NCBI GenBank assembly: GCA_028277025.1
Contig: JAPYVG010000067.1
Span: forward strand, 1-8,398
Direction of reading: 5' to 3'
From: Sulfolobaceae archaeon
Lineage (GTDB): Archaea; Thermoproteota; Thermoprotei_A; Sulfolobales; Sulfolobaceae
DNA: 8,398 bases
The translations under genes were made by a program, and so were the position numbers. Positions 1-5,197 of the stretch are shown one piece after another. Each line of letters begins with the position of its first letter. The stretch's first letter is position 1. Below the pieces are notes generated by a model. The model saw nothing but the letters and a program-made list of their open reading frames with translations, was not told the origin of the DNA and made no database searches.

Positions 1-68
1 TCTTCTAATTCTTTATCACTTAACCCATTTACTTCCAGCTTTATTTCTCCGTAATCGAGGAGAGGCAT
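1..68 (-). CDS. Partial unrecognised protein, N-terminal 22 codons only
   Basis: The reading frame starts at an ATG at 68-66 and runs off the left edge of the window. The visible protein begins MPLLDYGEIKLEV and continues NGLSDKELE. This is soluble-looking, charged sequence with no signal peptide or membrane segment, and I do not recognise the family. The start is supported by a T-rich box A (89-98, minus) about 26 bases upstream, the spacing of a leaderless archaeal transcript. It lies downstream of the CAP-like gene on the same strand, 69 bases after that gene's stop. It appears to have its own promoter rather than depend on read-through. Most of the gene is missing, so no function is offered. 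Confidence 0.6.
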   Translation of the reverse strand, partial: MPLLDYGEIKLEVNGLSDKELE

Positions 69-88
69 AATATTATTTATGATATCTA

Positions 89-98
89 GTTAAAAAAG
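89..98 (-). promoter_or_regulatory. Box A (TATA-like) for the partial gene at 1-68
   Basis: On the minus strand this reads CTTTTTTAAC, centred about 26 bases before the ATG at 68. The T tract may also end transcription of the CAP-like gene just upstream. No separate terminator is seen in the 69-base gap 69-137. Confidence 0.45.
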
Positions 99-137
99 TT
101 TTCTTAATAAATATGAAAATTTGCCTTTTTGATGATA

Positions 138-929
138 TTATGCGACAAAAGTATAAGAGAGTATATTACATTCCCCCACTTTCTTATTAGTATAAGGTTT
201 CCAGACTATACCCCTAGGGTCCTTTGCGTGAATAACTACAGTATAAACTCCTCTAGTTACATTTATAGGGAAAGAGATGTCAAAGTAATTTTCCTTTAAA
301 ACCCAACGAACAGGTCTGACAGTCTCTATCCCTTCAAGATAATATGGGTATGGTACAACACCGAATAAAGGCCTGCCGAAATTATAGTGAATGGAATTAG
401 GATTTACTTCCGAAGGATGGTAATAAAAGACTATAACGTATTGTGGGAGCATTTTAATAGTTTCTCCACTCATCGTGAATATACCGTGTGAGTAATTCGG
501 TTTAATCCTCCACTTTACCCAAGCTCCTATCATCCCAACAACCAATACAAGTTTAGTACTAGTCCAACCTATAGAAATATCAGCGTAATTAAAACATGGA
601 TCTAATAAAGTATCCCTATGAGACCAATTAGCTTCTGCGTCATTATAAACCATCTCATCTAAAAGTCCTCCAGCCTCAATTTCCACATTTTCAGAATTGA
701 AATAAGGCATTGAGGATTGGGACATTCCTAAAGCCTCTTCTACATAATAAAGATTACCTAAGGCAGTAAAATAATATGAATTGACTATTCCTTGTTTATC
801 ATAATGGCTAAAGAAGTTCTCCTTCAGAATATAGTTAACCCTAAATTGTGAAAAACCGCTCCTAGCATAATGGACTGGTGGAACAGAATTTGAGATGCGT
901 AACTTGTTCAGTCTTTCGAGTAGATACAC
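138..929 (-). CDS. CAP (SCP/YkwD-like) domain protein without a signal peptide
   Basis: A 263-residue protein starting at GTG (929-927). Residues 1-140 resemble a CAP domain. An opening helix is followed by the motif FSHYDKQG (residues 40-47, His42). Glu64-Glu65 sit in the usual acidic position. WSHRDTLLDP (102-111, His104) leads into FNYADISIGW, which matches the family pattern of a His helix followed by a glycine-rich beta hairpin. Residues about 145-263 form a second beta-rich part ending in TRGVYTVVIHAKDP and a short tail, perhaps an Ig-like fold. CAP proteins are usually secreted, but this one has no signal peptide: the frame upstream reaches a stop (956-954) only nine codons before the GTG. 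A box A at the right distance supports a leaderless GTG start. The neighbours do not suggest a role. The substrate is unknown, since family members range from sterol or lipid binders to sporulation and pathogenesis factors. The family call is fairly sure; the function is not known. Confidence 0.72.
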   Translation of the reverse strand: MYLLERLNKLRISNSVPPVHYARSGFSQFRVNYILKENFFSHYDKQGIVNSYYFTALGNLYYVEEALGMSQSSMPYFNSENVEIEAGGLLDEMVYNDAEANWSHRDTLLDPCFNYADISIGWTSTKLVLVVGMIGAWVKWRIKPNYSHGIFTMSGETIKMLPQYVIVFYYHPSEVNPNSIHYNFGRPLFGVVPYPYYLEGIETVRPVRWVLKENYFDISFPINVTRGVYTVVIHAKDPRGIVWKPYTNKKVGECNILSYTFVA

Positions 930-950
930 GGGATAAAAATAAAAACATGA

Positions 951-959
951 CTTTTAAAC
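951..959 (-). promoter_or_regulatory. Box A for the CAP-like gene
   Basis: The minus strand reads GTTTAAAAG, close to the Sulfolobales box A consensus. Its centre (955) is 26 bases before the GTG at 929, so transcription should begin at or next to the start codon. Confidence 0.55.
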
Positions 960-1079
960 GTAGCTAGTTGTCTTGTCAGTTTACTGAATATTTAATATTG
1001 AGATAATCTAACTATCGTTTTACCATTTACAAATAATTTTTTGTATTTCAAAGATTCATATTTAGCATTACATAAAAAA

Positions 1080-1110
1080 TAACTAATTTTTTTTTTAAAA
1101 AAAGAAGTTA
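1080..1110. repeat. Imperfect A/T inverted repeat
   Basis: TAACT at 1080-1084 pairs with AGTTA at 1106-1110, and T7 at 1087-1093 pairs with A7 at 1097-1103. There are two mismatches between the arms and a three-base loop. It could be a terminator-like hairpin, a bent DNA element or a regulator site between the divergent promoters. The sequence alone does not decide. Confidence 0.4.
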
Positions 1111-1212
1111 AATTATAATTTTCTTATAACCGATGAATTTGATTATACTACTCTTTGTTGCTCGGAGTTCTATTAAAGTCTAAAAAATCTTAATTTACCT
1201 GAGGAAAGTTAC

Positions 1213-1225
1213 TTTATTTAATTTA
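1213..1225 (+). promoter_or_regulatory. Box A for the CDGSH gene
   Basis: TTTATTTAATTTA lies with its centre about 27-29 bases before the ATG at 1248. This fits a leaderless or nearly leaderless transcript. Confidence 0.5.
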
Positions 1226-1247
1226 TCCTTTACTATCATTTCTTGCA

Positions 1248-1454
1248 ATGGCAAGACTAGTTAAACATGATAGGAACAGGCCATACGAAATAAAGGCGGA
1301 TAATGGGCAAGTTTTTTATGTATGCGCATGTGGTCTATCAAAGCATAAACCGTTTTGCGACGGTTCTCATAAGAGAACATTAGATGAAAAAGAAGGAGAA
1401 TTGTATATATATGATGATAATGGTAGGATAAGAATAGAGAACTTCTATCCATAA
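1248..1454 (+). CDS. CDGSH iron-sulfur domain protein
   Basis: A 68-residue protein made of a single CDGSH domain. The 2Fe-2S ligands are all visible: Cys26 and Cys28 in CACG, Cys37 in FCDGSH, and His41. This matches the family pattern CxC, about eight residues, CDGxH. The single His ligand is typical of mitoNEET-like proteins, whose cluster is redox active and can be labile. Short prokaryotic members are soluble, and this one has no membrane anchor or signal peptide, so it is probably cytosolic. The ATG start follows a box A at the leaderless distance. The downstream gene on the same strand is 364 bases away and has its own promoter, so the gene is probably transcribed alone. The cluster type is nearly certain; the electron partner and role cannot be read from the context. 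Confidence 0.92.
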   Translation: MARLVKHDRNRPYEIKADNGQVFYVCACGLSKHKPFCDGSHKRTLDEKEGELYIYDDNGRIRIENFYP

Positions 1455-1462
1455 AGCCAAAC

Positions 1463-1478
1463 TTTTTTCTTAATATTA
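1463..1478 (+). terminator. Probable T-rich terminator after the CDGSH gene
   Basis: A TTTTTTCTTAATATT-type run begins about eight bases after the stop codon. Archaeal RNA polymerase commonly stops at such U tracts without a hairpin. Confidence 0.4.
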
Positions 1479-1787
1479 ATTTGACCTATGGATTGTTGCT
1501 TTAAATGTATAAGCTTTATTAGAAGGGAGATCAAACAGCCTCCAGTGATGTAATCGTTAAATTAAACCGGAATATACCAAAGGTTTAGAGAGATTAGAGA
1601 GTTCTCCTCATTAAATGATTCATCATAGCAGATCCAATTAAGAAGTTGGGAGTAAATGTGGAAGTAATACTATAGTTTATATGCTTATCTATTAGTGTAA
1701 AAATTCACTCCGTAAATTGAATGGACTATGTTAAGTAAATTACAAACTCTATCCTCAATATATGCTCAATAGTTTCTTTCAAAAAAA

Positions 1788-1794
1788 TTTATAG
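1788..1794 (+). promoter_or_regulatory. Box A for the methyltransferase gene
   Basis: TTTATAG follows an A tract and is centred about 28 bases before the GTG at 1819, so the message is likely leaderless. Confidence 0.45.
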
Positions 1795-1818
1795 TTGCGG
1801 AAAAGTTAAGTAAAATTT

Positions 1819-2328
1819 GTGTTTTGGTTTGGTAAGAGAAAGGAGTTTGAAGACCCCGAGAAGTTCTTAACCGGGCTCATAAGTGGTGTCGTTGCGGAAC
1901 TGGGGTGTGGAGATGGGTATTATTGTCAGTACCTCGTAAAATACGCTGAAAAATTGTACTGTGTGGATAAAAATAAGGCTTTATTAGAAGAAGCGAAAAT
2001 GAGGGTAAAGGGTAATAACGTTATATTTCTTAATGAAGATGCCTCACGAACTTCAATCCCTCCATCTTCCATCGATATAGTGCTTTTTGCCAATTCGTTT
2101 CACGATATGAATAAGGGAAAAGTTTATGAAGAGGTGAAAAGGATTTTGAAACCTTATGGCAAAGTGATAATTGTTGATTGGAAGAAAGCTCCTACTCCAT
2201 TTGGACCACCGTTGAGTATAAGAATGGATAAGGAGGATTACCTAAGAATTTTTAAGGATTTTGAACTCGAAAAAGAACTCGACGTAGGCCCTTACCATTT
2301 TTGCTTAGTGTTGAAGAGAGTGAGTTAA
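1819..2328 (+). CDS. Small class I SAM-dependent methyltransferase
   Basis: A 169-residue protein starting at GTG. It has the Rossmann-type methyltransferase core in order. Motif I is AELGCGDGYY (26-35). The acidic residue that binds the ribose of S-adenosylmethionine is probably Asp50 in YCVDKN. An acidic adenine-contact position is NEDA (72-75). Motif IV is IDIVLFANSFHDM (85-97), and a later strand is GKVIIVDW (114-121) after KPY. The pattern resembles UbiE- or arsenite-methyltransferase-like proteins (Methyltransf_11/25 type), but the protein is short and lacks the cysteine set of arsenite methyltransferases, so the substrate cannot be named. It has no membrane segment and should be cytosolic. 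The GTG sits one leaderless spacing after a box A. Gaps of over 300 bases on both sides argue that it is a single-gene unit. The fold and cofactor are nearly certain. Confidence 0.88.
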   Translation: MFWFGKRKEFEDPEKFLTGLISGVVAELGCGDGYYCQYLVKYAEKLYCVDKNKALLEEAKMRVKGNNVIFLNEDASRTSIPPSSIDIVLFANSFHDMNKGKVYEEVKRILKPYGKVIIVDWKKAPTPFGPPLSIRMDKEDYLRIFKDFELEKELDVGPYHFCLVLKRVS

Positions 2329-2425
2329 CCACTCTAGTTCTGAACGCTCTCAGTGCCACGGTCAGAAGAGTTTTTCAAATCCTCTTTCTGGGCACGAAGG
2401 GAGGCAGTAATAAAGAGAAGGGCTG

Positions 2426-2456
2426 AATCCTTTTTCGTGTTATAGAAATCTTTTTG
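2426..2456 (+). terminator. Probable U-tract terminators after the methyltransferase gene
   Basis: Two T5 tracts, CCTTTTTCG near 2429-2437 and CTTTTTG near 2450-2456, follow the stop by 100-130 bases. An earlier T5 at about 2371-2375 may also act. The assignment rests on T richness only. Confidence 0.25.
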
Positions 2457-2460
2457 TCTG

Positions 2461-2467
2461 TTTATAA
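2461..2467 (+). promoter_or_regulatory. Box-A-like site upstream of the structured element
   Basis: TTTATAA is centred about 24 bases before the ATG at 2488. The spacing would start a transcript at or just after that ATG, covering all three hairpins downstream. Confidence 0.35.
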
Positions 2468-2487
2468 CGAATTTTTGCTGATAAACA

Positions 2488-2604
2488 ATGATCTCTCACG
2501 TCGATGTGGGCAAAGATTACGGAGATGTGAGCCTCGTGCAGTTGGAGTCCCATGACCCATGGGCTAAGTCCCTACACTCGATCATGATTAAAATGAAAGT
2601 GTAG
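2488..2604 (+). CDS. Possible 38-residue ORF, or relic of a longer gene
   Basis: ATG to TAG, beginning MISHVDVGKDYGDV, with a middle part LESHDPWAKSLHS and a basic tail ending KMKV. An in-frame stop (2482-2484) lies just upstream, so it cannot be extended. A box-A-like site at the leaderless distance supports expression. Against a real protein, all three hairpins of this region fall within it or across its end, so base pairing may be what shapes the sequence. The mixture of a short open frame and strong stems recalls the 3' end of IS200/IS605-type tnpB genes, whose last codons overlap a guide RNA. I cannot confirm that from the residues. It could be a real microprotein, a tnpB relic or chance. 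Confidence 0.2.
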   Translation: MISHVDVGKDYGDVSLVQLESHDPWAKSLHSIMIKMKV

Positions 2605-2608
2605 GGAC
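2568..2608. repeat. Perfect 11-bp inverted repeat
   Basis: GTCCCTACACT at 2568-2578 and its exact reverse complement at 2598-2608 flank 19 bases. It is the strongest short inverted repeat I noticed in the window. It could be an RNA stem, a regulator site about 60 bases upstream of the NurA-like gene, or an insertion-element end. Confidence 0.7.
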
Positions 2609-2634
2609 AAACGGTAACACACCATAACGTAATC

Positions 2635-2643
2635 TATATTAAA
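2635..2643 (+). promoter_or_regulatory. Box A for the NurA-like gene
   Basis: TATATTAAA is centred 26 bases before the GTG at 2665. This supports that GTG over the overlapping ATG at 2663, which meets a stop after two codons. Confidence 0.5.
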
Positions 2644-2664
2644 TTCTTTAACTTACTTATCTAT

Positions 2665-3897
2665 GTGTTAAGCACTAGTGATATTCAGCTGGAATTACTT
2701 AAGTTGGGTGAGGAAGCTTCTAAGGTTATTTCACCCCAACTCCCCTACGTGCAATATGTTCCTAAAGAAAGTGTAGAAGTTGAAGCATCTGTTAAGGTAC
2801 TTAGTAATAAAGTTGATAAGTTAGATCTATTCTCCATAAATAATGGTAACGGCAATTTCTCCTCAGTACTTTCCCTAGACAGTTCCAGTAGGATATTAAA
2901 AAGTACTTTCATGGACCTAGTAGTTATAGGTGCTTCAGCGTTCTCAACGGAAAGAGGGTTCTACACATTTCCCTTTGAGGTAAGCGGTAGGTATATTGGT
3001 GTTGCTTCTTATTTAGAAATATTAAGAAGACTTGAGGGTGCTATAAAGAGTGGTTATCTCGCGTTCAGAAATTTAGTAGGCTATGAATATGCGTTGGACG
3101 AAGTTGAGATGGATAACGGTAGGGTTGAGAGTTTATACCACCTGGATGACGTCGCCGATGAGTTGAGGGTTGAGGCTGAAAACAACATAATTAGGAGTTC
3201 TAAAGAGGATTTGTTAATACTTGACGGTCCACTATTCCCAACACCTAGGGAGCTCTCCCAGTCTTTTGTATTCTCTAGGCCTAAAGACTATTCAAGGTTA
3301 AACCATTACGGTAGGTTAACCCACAGATGGGCCTACGGCCAACTAGTTAAGGACAGGGTGGATTTAATAACAAGCAGAAGAGCTGTCGGTGTAGTAAAAA
3401 GGCTAGAAAACTCAAAGAAATTGGCTATGGTCTCAAAGGAGTTATTCGGCGAAAATATGAACCTCAATGATACACAGATTCTGGATTTAAAATCTAATTC
3501 GTTATGTAATTCTTCTCATCAGTTATGTTTAATCGGCCCGTTAGAGATAGATACTAACATTTACGTGTATAGGGAGGACACAAGTACAGTAGTTATTAAT
3601 GGAGTACCGAAAAGGTATGCGTATTATGCAATCCTCAGAATTCCAGCCGGTGTGCAGACTTTCTTTAGATTAGAGAGTATGGATTTACAAGTTTTAAGCG
3701 ATTCTGTAATGGAGGTTTTCAGTAGTATTACTACTTCCGTACTACCCTCCTACATAGAAAAAGTGGACACGATGGCAAAGAACGTTACCAAGGGTTTATT
3801 TTATTTATCCTTCAACGTTCTGAAGGACTTTATAACGTTTTTACACGATACTAAGCTTGAGGCAGTAAGTATAGCTCAAGAGCTCAATAAGTATTAA
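2665..3897 (+). CDS. NurA-domain nuclease, stand-alone paralogue
   Basis: A 410-residue protein starting at GTG. The NurA nuclease fold is indicated by SLDSSSR (residues 70-76), whose Asp72 corresponds to the metal-binding Asp of motif I. A glutamate-rich helix (about 165-172) is followed by LLILDGPLFP (183-192, Asp187). VGVVKR (241-246, Lys245) and RYAYYAILRIP (317-327) follow, the latter in the place of the conserved tyrosine strand. NurA is a 5'-3' exonuclease and single-strand endonuclease that works with the HerA helicase, Mre11 and Rad50 in DNA end resection. Here none of those partners is adjacent. The protein is longer than the classical Sulfolobus NurA (about 340 residues). Its C-terminal motif region, PSYIEKVDTMAKN (361-373), appears to have Asp where many NurA proteins have His, so activity may be changed. 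This points to a paralogue rather than the resection NurA. The domain is well supported; the role is inferred. Confidence 0.82.
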   Translation: MLSTSDIQLELLKLGEEASKVISPQLPYVQYVPKESVEVEASVKVLSNKVDKLDLFSINNGNGNFSSVLSLDSSSRILKSTFMDLVVIGASAFSTERGFYTFPFEVSGRYIGVASYLEILRRLEGAIKSGYLAFRNLVGYEYALDEVEMDNGRVESLYHLDDVADELRVEAENNIIRSSKEDLLILDGPLFPTPRELSQSFVFSRPKDYSRLNHYGRLTHRWAYGQLVKDRVDLITSRRAVGVVKRLENSKKLAMVSKELFGENMNLNDTQILDLKSNSLCNSSHQLCLIGPLEIDTNIYVYREDTSTVVINGVPKRYAYYAILRIPAGVQTFFRLESMDLQVLSDSVMEVFSSITTSVLPSYIEKVDTMAKNVTKGLFYLSFNVLKDFITFLHDTKLEAVSIAQELNKY

Positions 3898-4151
3898 GAA
3901 CATATTTGCTTAACAACGTCTATTACCTTTTCTTTCTTCTCTTCAGGTAGTTTAACTCCGACTATAAATTCACAAGTCTCGTCAATAAGCGTCTTAATTT
4001 CTTCCTCACTCGTTGAGCAGATGTCCTCCTTTAATTCATTACTTATTGTTGCTTTAAGTAATTGAACTTCTGGGTTTTCCTCTATCACATAACGTATAAA
4101 GTTCCTCACTAAAGCCTTTTTGTAAAAGGGTTGGTCTACCATATTTTTCAT
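3894..4151 (-). CDS. Small unrecognised helical protein
   Basis: An 85-residue (or 82-residue) soluble protein that I do not recognise. It is rich in Lys, Glu and Ile/Val and looks fully helical. There are three cysteines, in DICST (Cys45), DETCEF (Cys60) and the C-terminal ICS (Cys84). No zinc-binding pair, helix-turn-helix or membrane segment is clear. Two starts are possible: ATG at 4151 and ATG at 4142. The TTTATTA box A (4164-4173, minus) is centred 27 bases before 4142 but only 18 before 4151, so MVDQPFYKK is the likelier N-terminus. It converges on the NurA-like gene, and the two stop codons overlap in the palindrome TTAA. Convergence does not imply shared regulation, though antisense overlap of the message ends is possible. 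Clean codon use and a promoter argue that the gene is real. Confidence 0.68.
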   Translation of the reverse strand: MKNMVDQPFYKKALVRNFIRYVIEENPEVQLLKATISNELKEDICSTSEEEIKTLIDETCEFIVGVKLPEEKKEKVIDVVKQICS

Positions 4152-4163
4152 TAGGTACTAAAG

Positions 4164-4173
4164 ATAATAAACT
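4164..4173 (-). promoter_or_regulatory. Box A for the small helical protein gene
   Basis: The minus strand reads AGTTTATTAT. Its distance favours a leaderless start at the second ATG (4142) rather than the first (4151). Confidence 0.45.
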
Positions 4174-4271
4174 TTTGAACCGAAAAAATTTTATTCTCAC
4201 CATCAATGGATATAATGCTCATACGCAGGGAAAGAGATTTAATAACAATTAAGTTGTAGTTTTTAGTACAG

Positions 4272-4283
4272 TTAAAAAAGATG
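4272..4283 (-). terminator. Probable T-rich terminator after cbsB
   Basis: The minus strand carries a TCTTTTTTAAC run about 20-30 bases after the cbsB stop. A second run, AAAATTTTTTCG near 4181-4193, could act as a backup before the next gene on the strand. Confidence 0.4.
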
Positions 4284-4303
4284 TCGAGTAGGGTTTTATA
4301 AGT

Positions 4304-5197
4304 TTAATGATCTAGAACATTTTTGAATTTCTTTACAAAAGTTACTCGCTTTAAGTTCATGAAATAAAACCCCATAATTGGGAATACCATATAGATGTAG
4401 TAATGGAAACCTGTAAGCCCTAAGAAAGTTGTTGTCTCTATCATGTAAAACCCTAATCCCGTGTATAAATCGATATTTACCGCAAGTGCTACAGTCAAGA
4501 ATAACACTAGTGAATAGGCCAAAATTAATAATGGCGTGTTATAAGGGTTACTTATCGTAATTCCGTAGACAGCTGGGAACACCAGTGCGAAAATCATCTC
4601 TAAAAAACGGTTATGTAGGGTCAGAAAGAAAAGGGGTAAGTATATGCCCATTGCTAAACCGCCCAATCCTATTGATATTAACAGCCTTTTTAGTTTCAAG
4701 TTGTAGAGAAGTAATATAAAGCCGCTGATGATTGTCAAATAGAGTAGCGTAAGAAAGCTAGTGTAAACGAAATTATGAAAAATTTGCTCGTCAAGTCCCT
4801 CAATTTCATTAAATATTATTACAAAAAGGGTAAGGATTAGAGGAAATCGATTGCTCTTTAATATACTTTTCACCATTATAAATAAACCGTCTACTACTGT
4901 AAAAATTTCGATAACTTCCCACCACTCACTAATGGCATAATTCGGAATTAGGGCTATAAGGGGTGATAATATAATAAGGCCCCCTAGAACCCTTACTAAT
5001 TTATCCTCGTCCATCAAGCCTATTATTCCTAGGGAGAAAGTTGATAAATATAAGCCTATGAAACCCAATCTGTAAAGTTGGTCTCCAAAGGGTATTGTTA
5101 TCGGTAAGTATGATATTGGTGTAATAAACTGGTAAAAAGATAAGAGGAGTGCACCTATTCCTAAGAGGATAAAAAAGGGTTTAGCTTCTTTCCTCAT
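4304..5197 (-). CDS. cbsB: CbsB, membrane partner of cytochrome b558/566
   Basis: A 297-residue, very hydrophobic protein with roughly nine or ten membrane segments. Examples are residues 8-25, 43-62, 68-85, 143-165, 171-193, 199-215, 222-241 and 264-281. Its start codon overlaps the cbsA stop as ATGA, so translation is coupled. In Sulfolobus acidocaldarius cbsA is followed directly by cbsB, a hydrophobic protein of about this size and of unknown exact role, presumed to anchor or pass electrons to CbsA. The identification rests mainly on this partnership and on length and topology, because the sequence has no signature motif I can cite. Histidines that might bind haem in the membrane are few: His141, His195 and His265. 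The cytoplasmic tail is basic ([11 protein letters not shown]). A T-rich terminator follows, and soxL2/soxN do not come next. Other polytopic proteins remain possible but unlikely. Confidence 0.75.
   Translation of the reverse strand: MRKEAKPFFILLGIGALLLSFYQFITPISYLPITIPFGDQLYRLGFIGLYLSTFSLGIIGLMDEDKLVRVLGGLIILSPLIALIPNYAISEWWEVIEIFTVVDGLFIMVKSILKSNRFPLILTLFVIIFNEIEGLDEQIFHNFVYTSFLTLLYLTIISGFILLLYNLKLKRLLISIGLGGLAMGIYLPLFFLTLHNRFLEMIFALVFPAVYGITISNPYNTPLLILAYSLVLFLTVALAVNIDLYTGLGFYMIETTTFLGLTGFHYYIYMVFPIMGFYFMNLKRVTFVKKFKNVLDH

Larger units (their letters stand above)
930..1247. other. Divergent intergenic region, 318 bases
   Basis: This very AT-rich stretch separates two divergent genes and holds their two promoters, near 951-959 (minus) and 1213-1225 (plus). 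Between them the only clear structure is an A/T palindrome at 1080-1110, listed separately. No RNA gene or convincing ORF was seen. The longest ATG-started frame, from 1133 on the plus strand, has 16 codons and no supporting signal. Confidence 0.6.
1455..1818. other. Intergenic region with box-A-like sites and possible gene scraps
   Basis: This 364-base gap has no gene I can support. It contains two box-A-like sites on the plus strand, GCTTTAAATG near 1499-1508 and AGTTTATATGC near 1674-1684, with no ORF at the expected distance from either. Two short coding-like scraps occur in different frames: SDVIVKLNRNIPK at 1544-1582 and IIADPIKKLGVNVEVIL at 1622-1672, each closed by a stop and with no start codon. 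They could be the remains of one decayed small gene, but they are too short to prove it. The last 40 bases hold the promoter of the methyltransferase gene. Confidence 0.4.
2488..2608 (+). ncRNA. Candidate structured RNA with three hairpins
   Basis: Stem 1 pairs 2495-2502 (CTCACGTC) with 2524-2531 (GATGTGAG): eight pairs including one G-U, with a 21-base loop. Stem 2 pairs 2549-2554 (CCCATG) with 2558-2563 (CATGGG) over a three-base loop. It extends by AG/CT across one bulged T. Stem 3 pairs 2568-2578 (GTCCCTACACT) with 2598-2608 (AGTGTAGGGAC): eleven perfect pairs, with a 19-base loop. A box-A-like site precedes the element. No C/D-box or H/ACA signature, tRNA fold or SRP RNA motif was recognised. 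This is a candidate from structure and promoter position only. Confidence 0.3.
2329..2664. other. Intergenic region with unexplained structured element
   Basis: This 336-base gap has a less AT-rich block than the other gaps. Its left part (2329-2460) has no convincing gene. The plus frame 2344-2448 is open, but it has only a GTG at 2353 and no recognisable product. The right part holds a promoter-like site, a short ORF and three hairpins (2461-2608), then the box A of the NurA-like gene. Stable stems and a local rise in G+C in a hyperthermophile often mark a structured RNA or an insertion-element end. Confidence 0.45.

Noticed and set aside
901..948. Frameshifted signal peptide (MFLFLS) for the CAP-like protein from the ATG at 948
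   Set aside because: The hydrophobic run is only six residues and is followed by charged sequence. The ATG lies within seven bases of the box A, too close to be in the message.
1261..1452. Minus-strand frame of 63 codons
   Set aside because: Fully antisense to the CDGSH gene, which has all its iron-sulfur ligands.
2329..2460. tRNA or SRP RNA in the gap (a GGGCTGAATCC stretch looked T-arm-like)
   Set aside because: The TTC of a T loop is missing, and no matching acceptor stem or anticodon arm could be drawn. No SRP loop motifs were seen.
2324..2500. Long open minus-strand frame in the gap, without a start codon
   Set aside because: No ATG, GTG or TTG with an upstream box A was found, and the sequence is unlike any family I know.
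2583..2599. CRISPR-repeat-like end (ATTAAAATGAAAG)
   Set aside because: Sulfolobales repeats often end in a GAAAG type sequence, but there is only one copy and no spacer-length repetition.
4206..4259. Plus-strand 17-codon frame beginning MDIMLIRRERD
   Set aside because: A T-rich element lies only 14 bases upstream, too close for a box A. The frame is very short and sits between two minus-strand genes.
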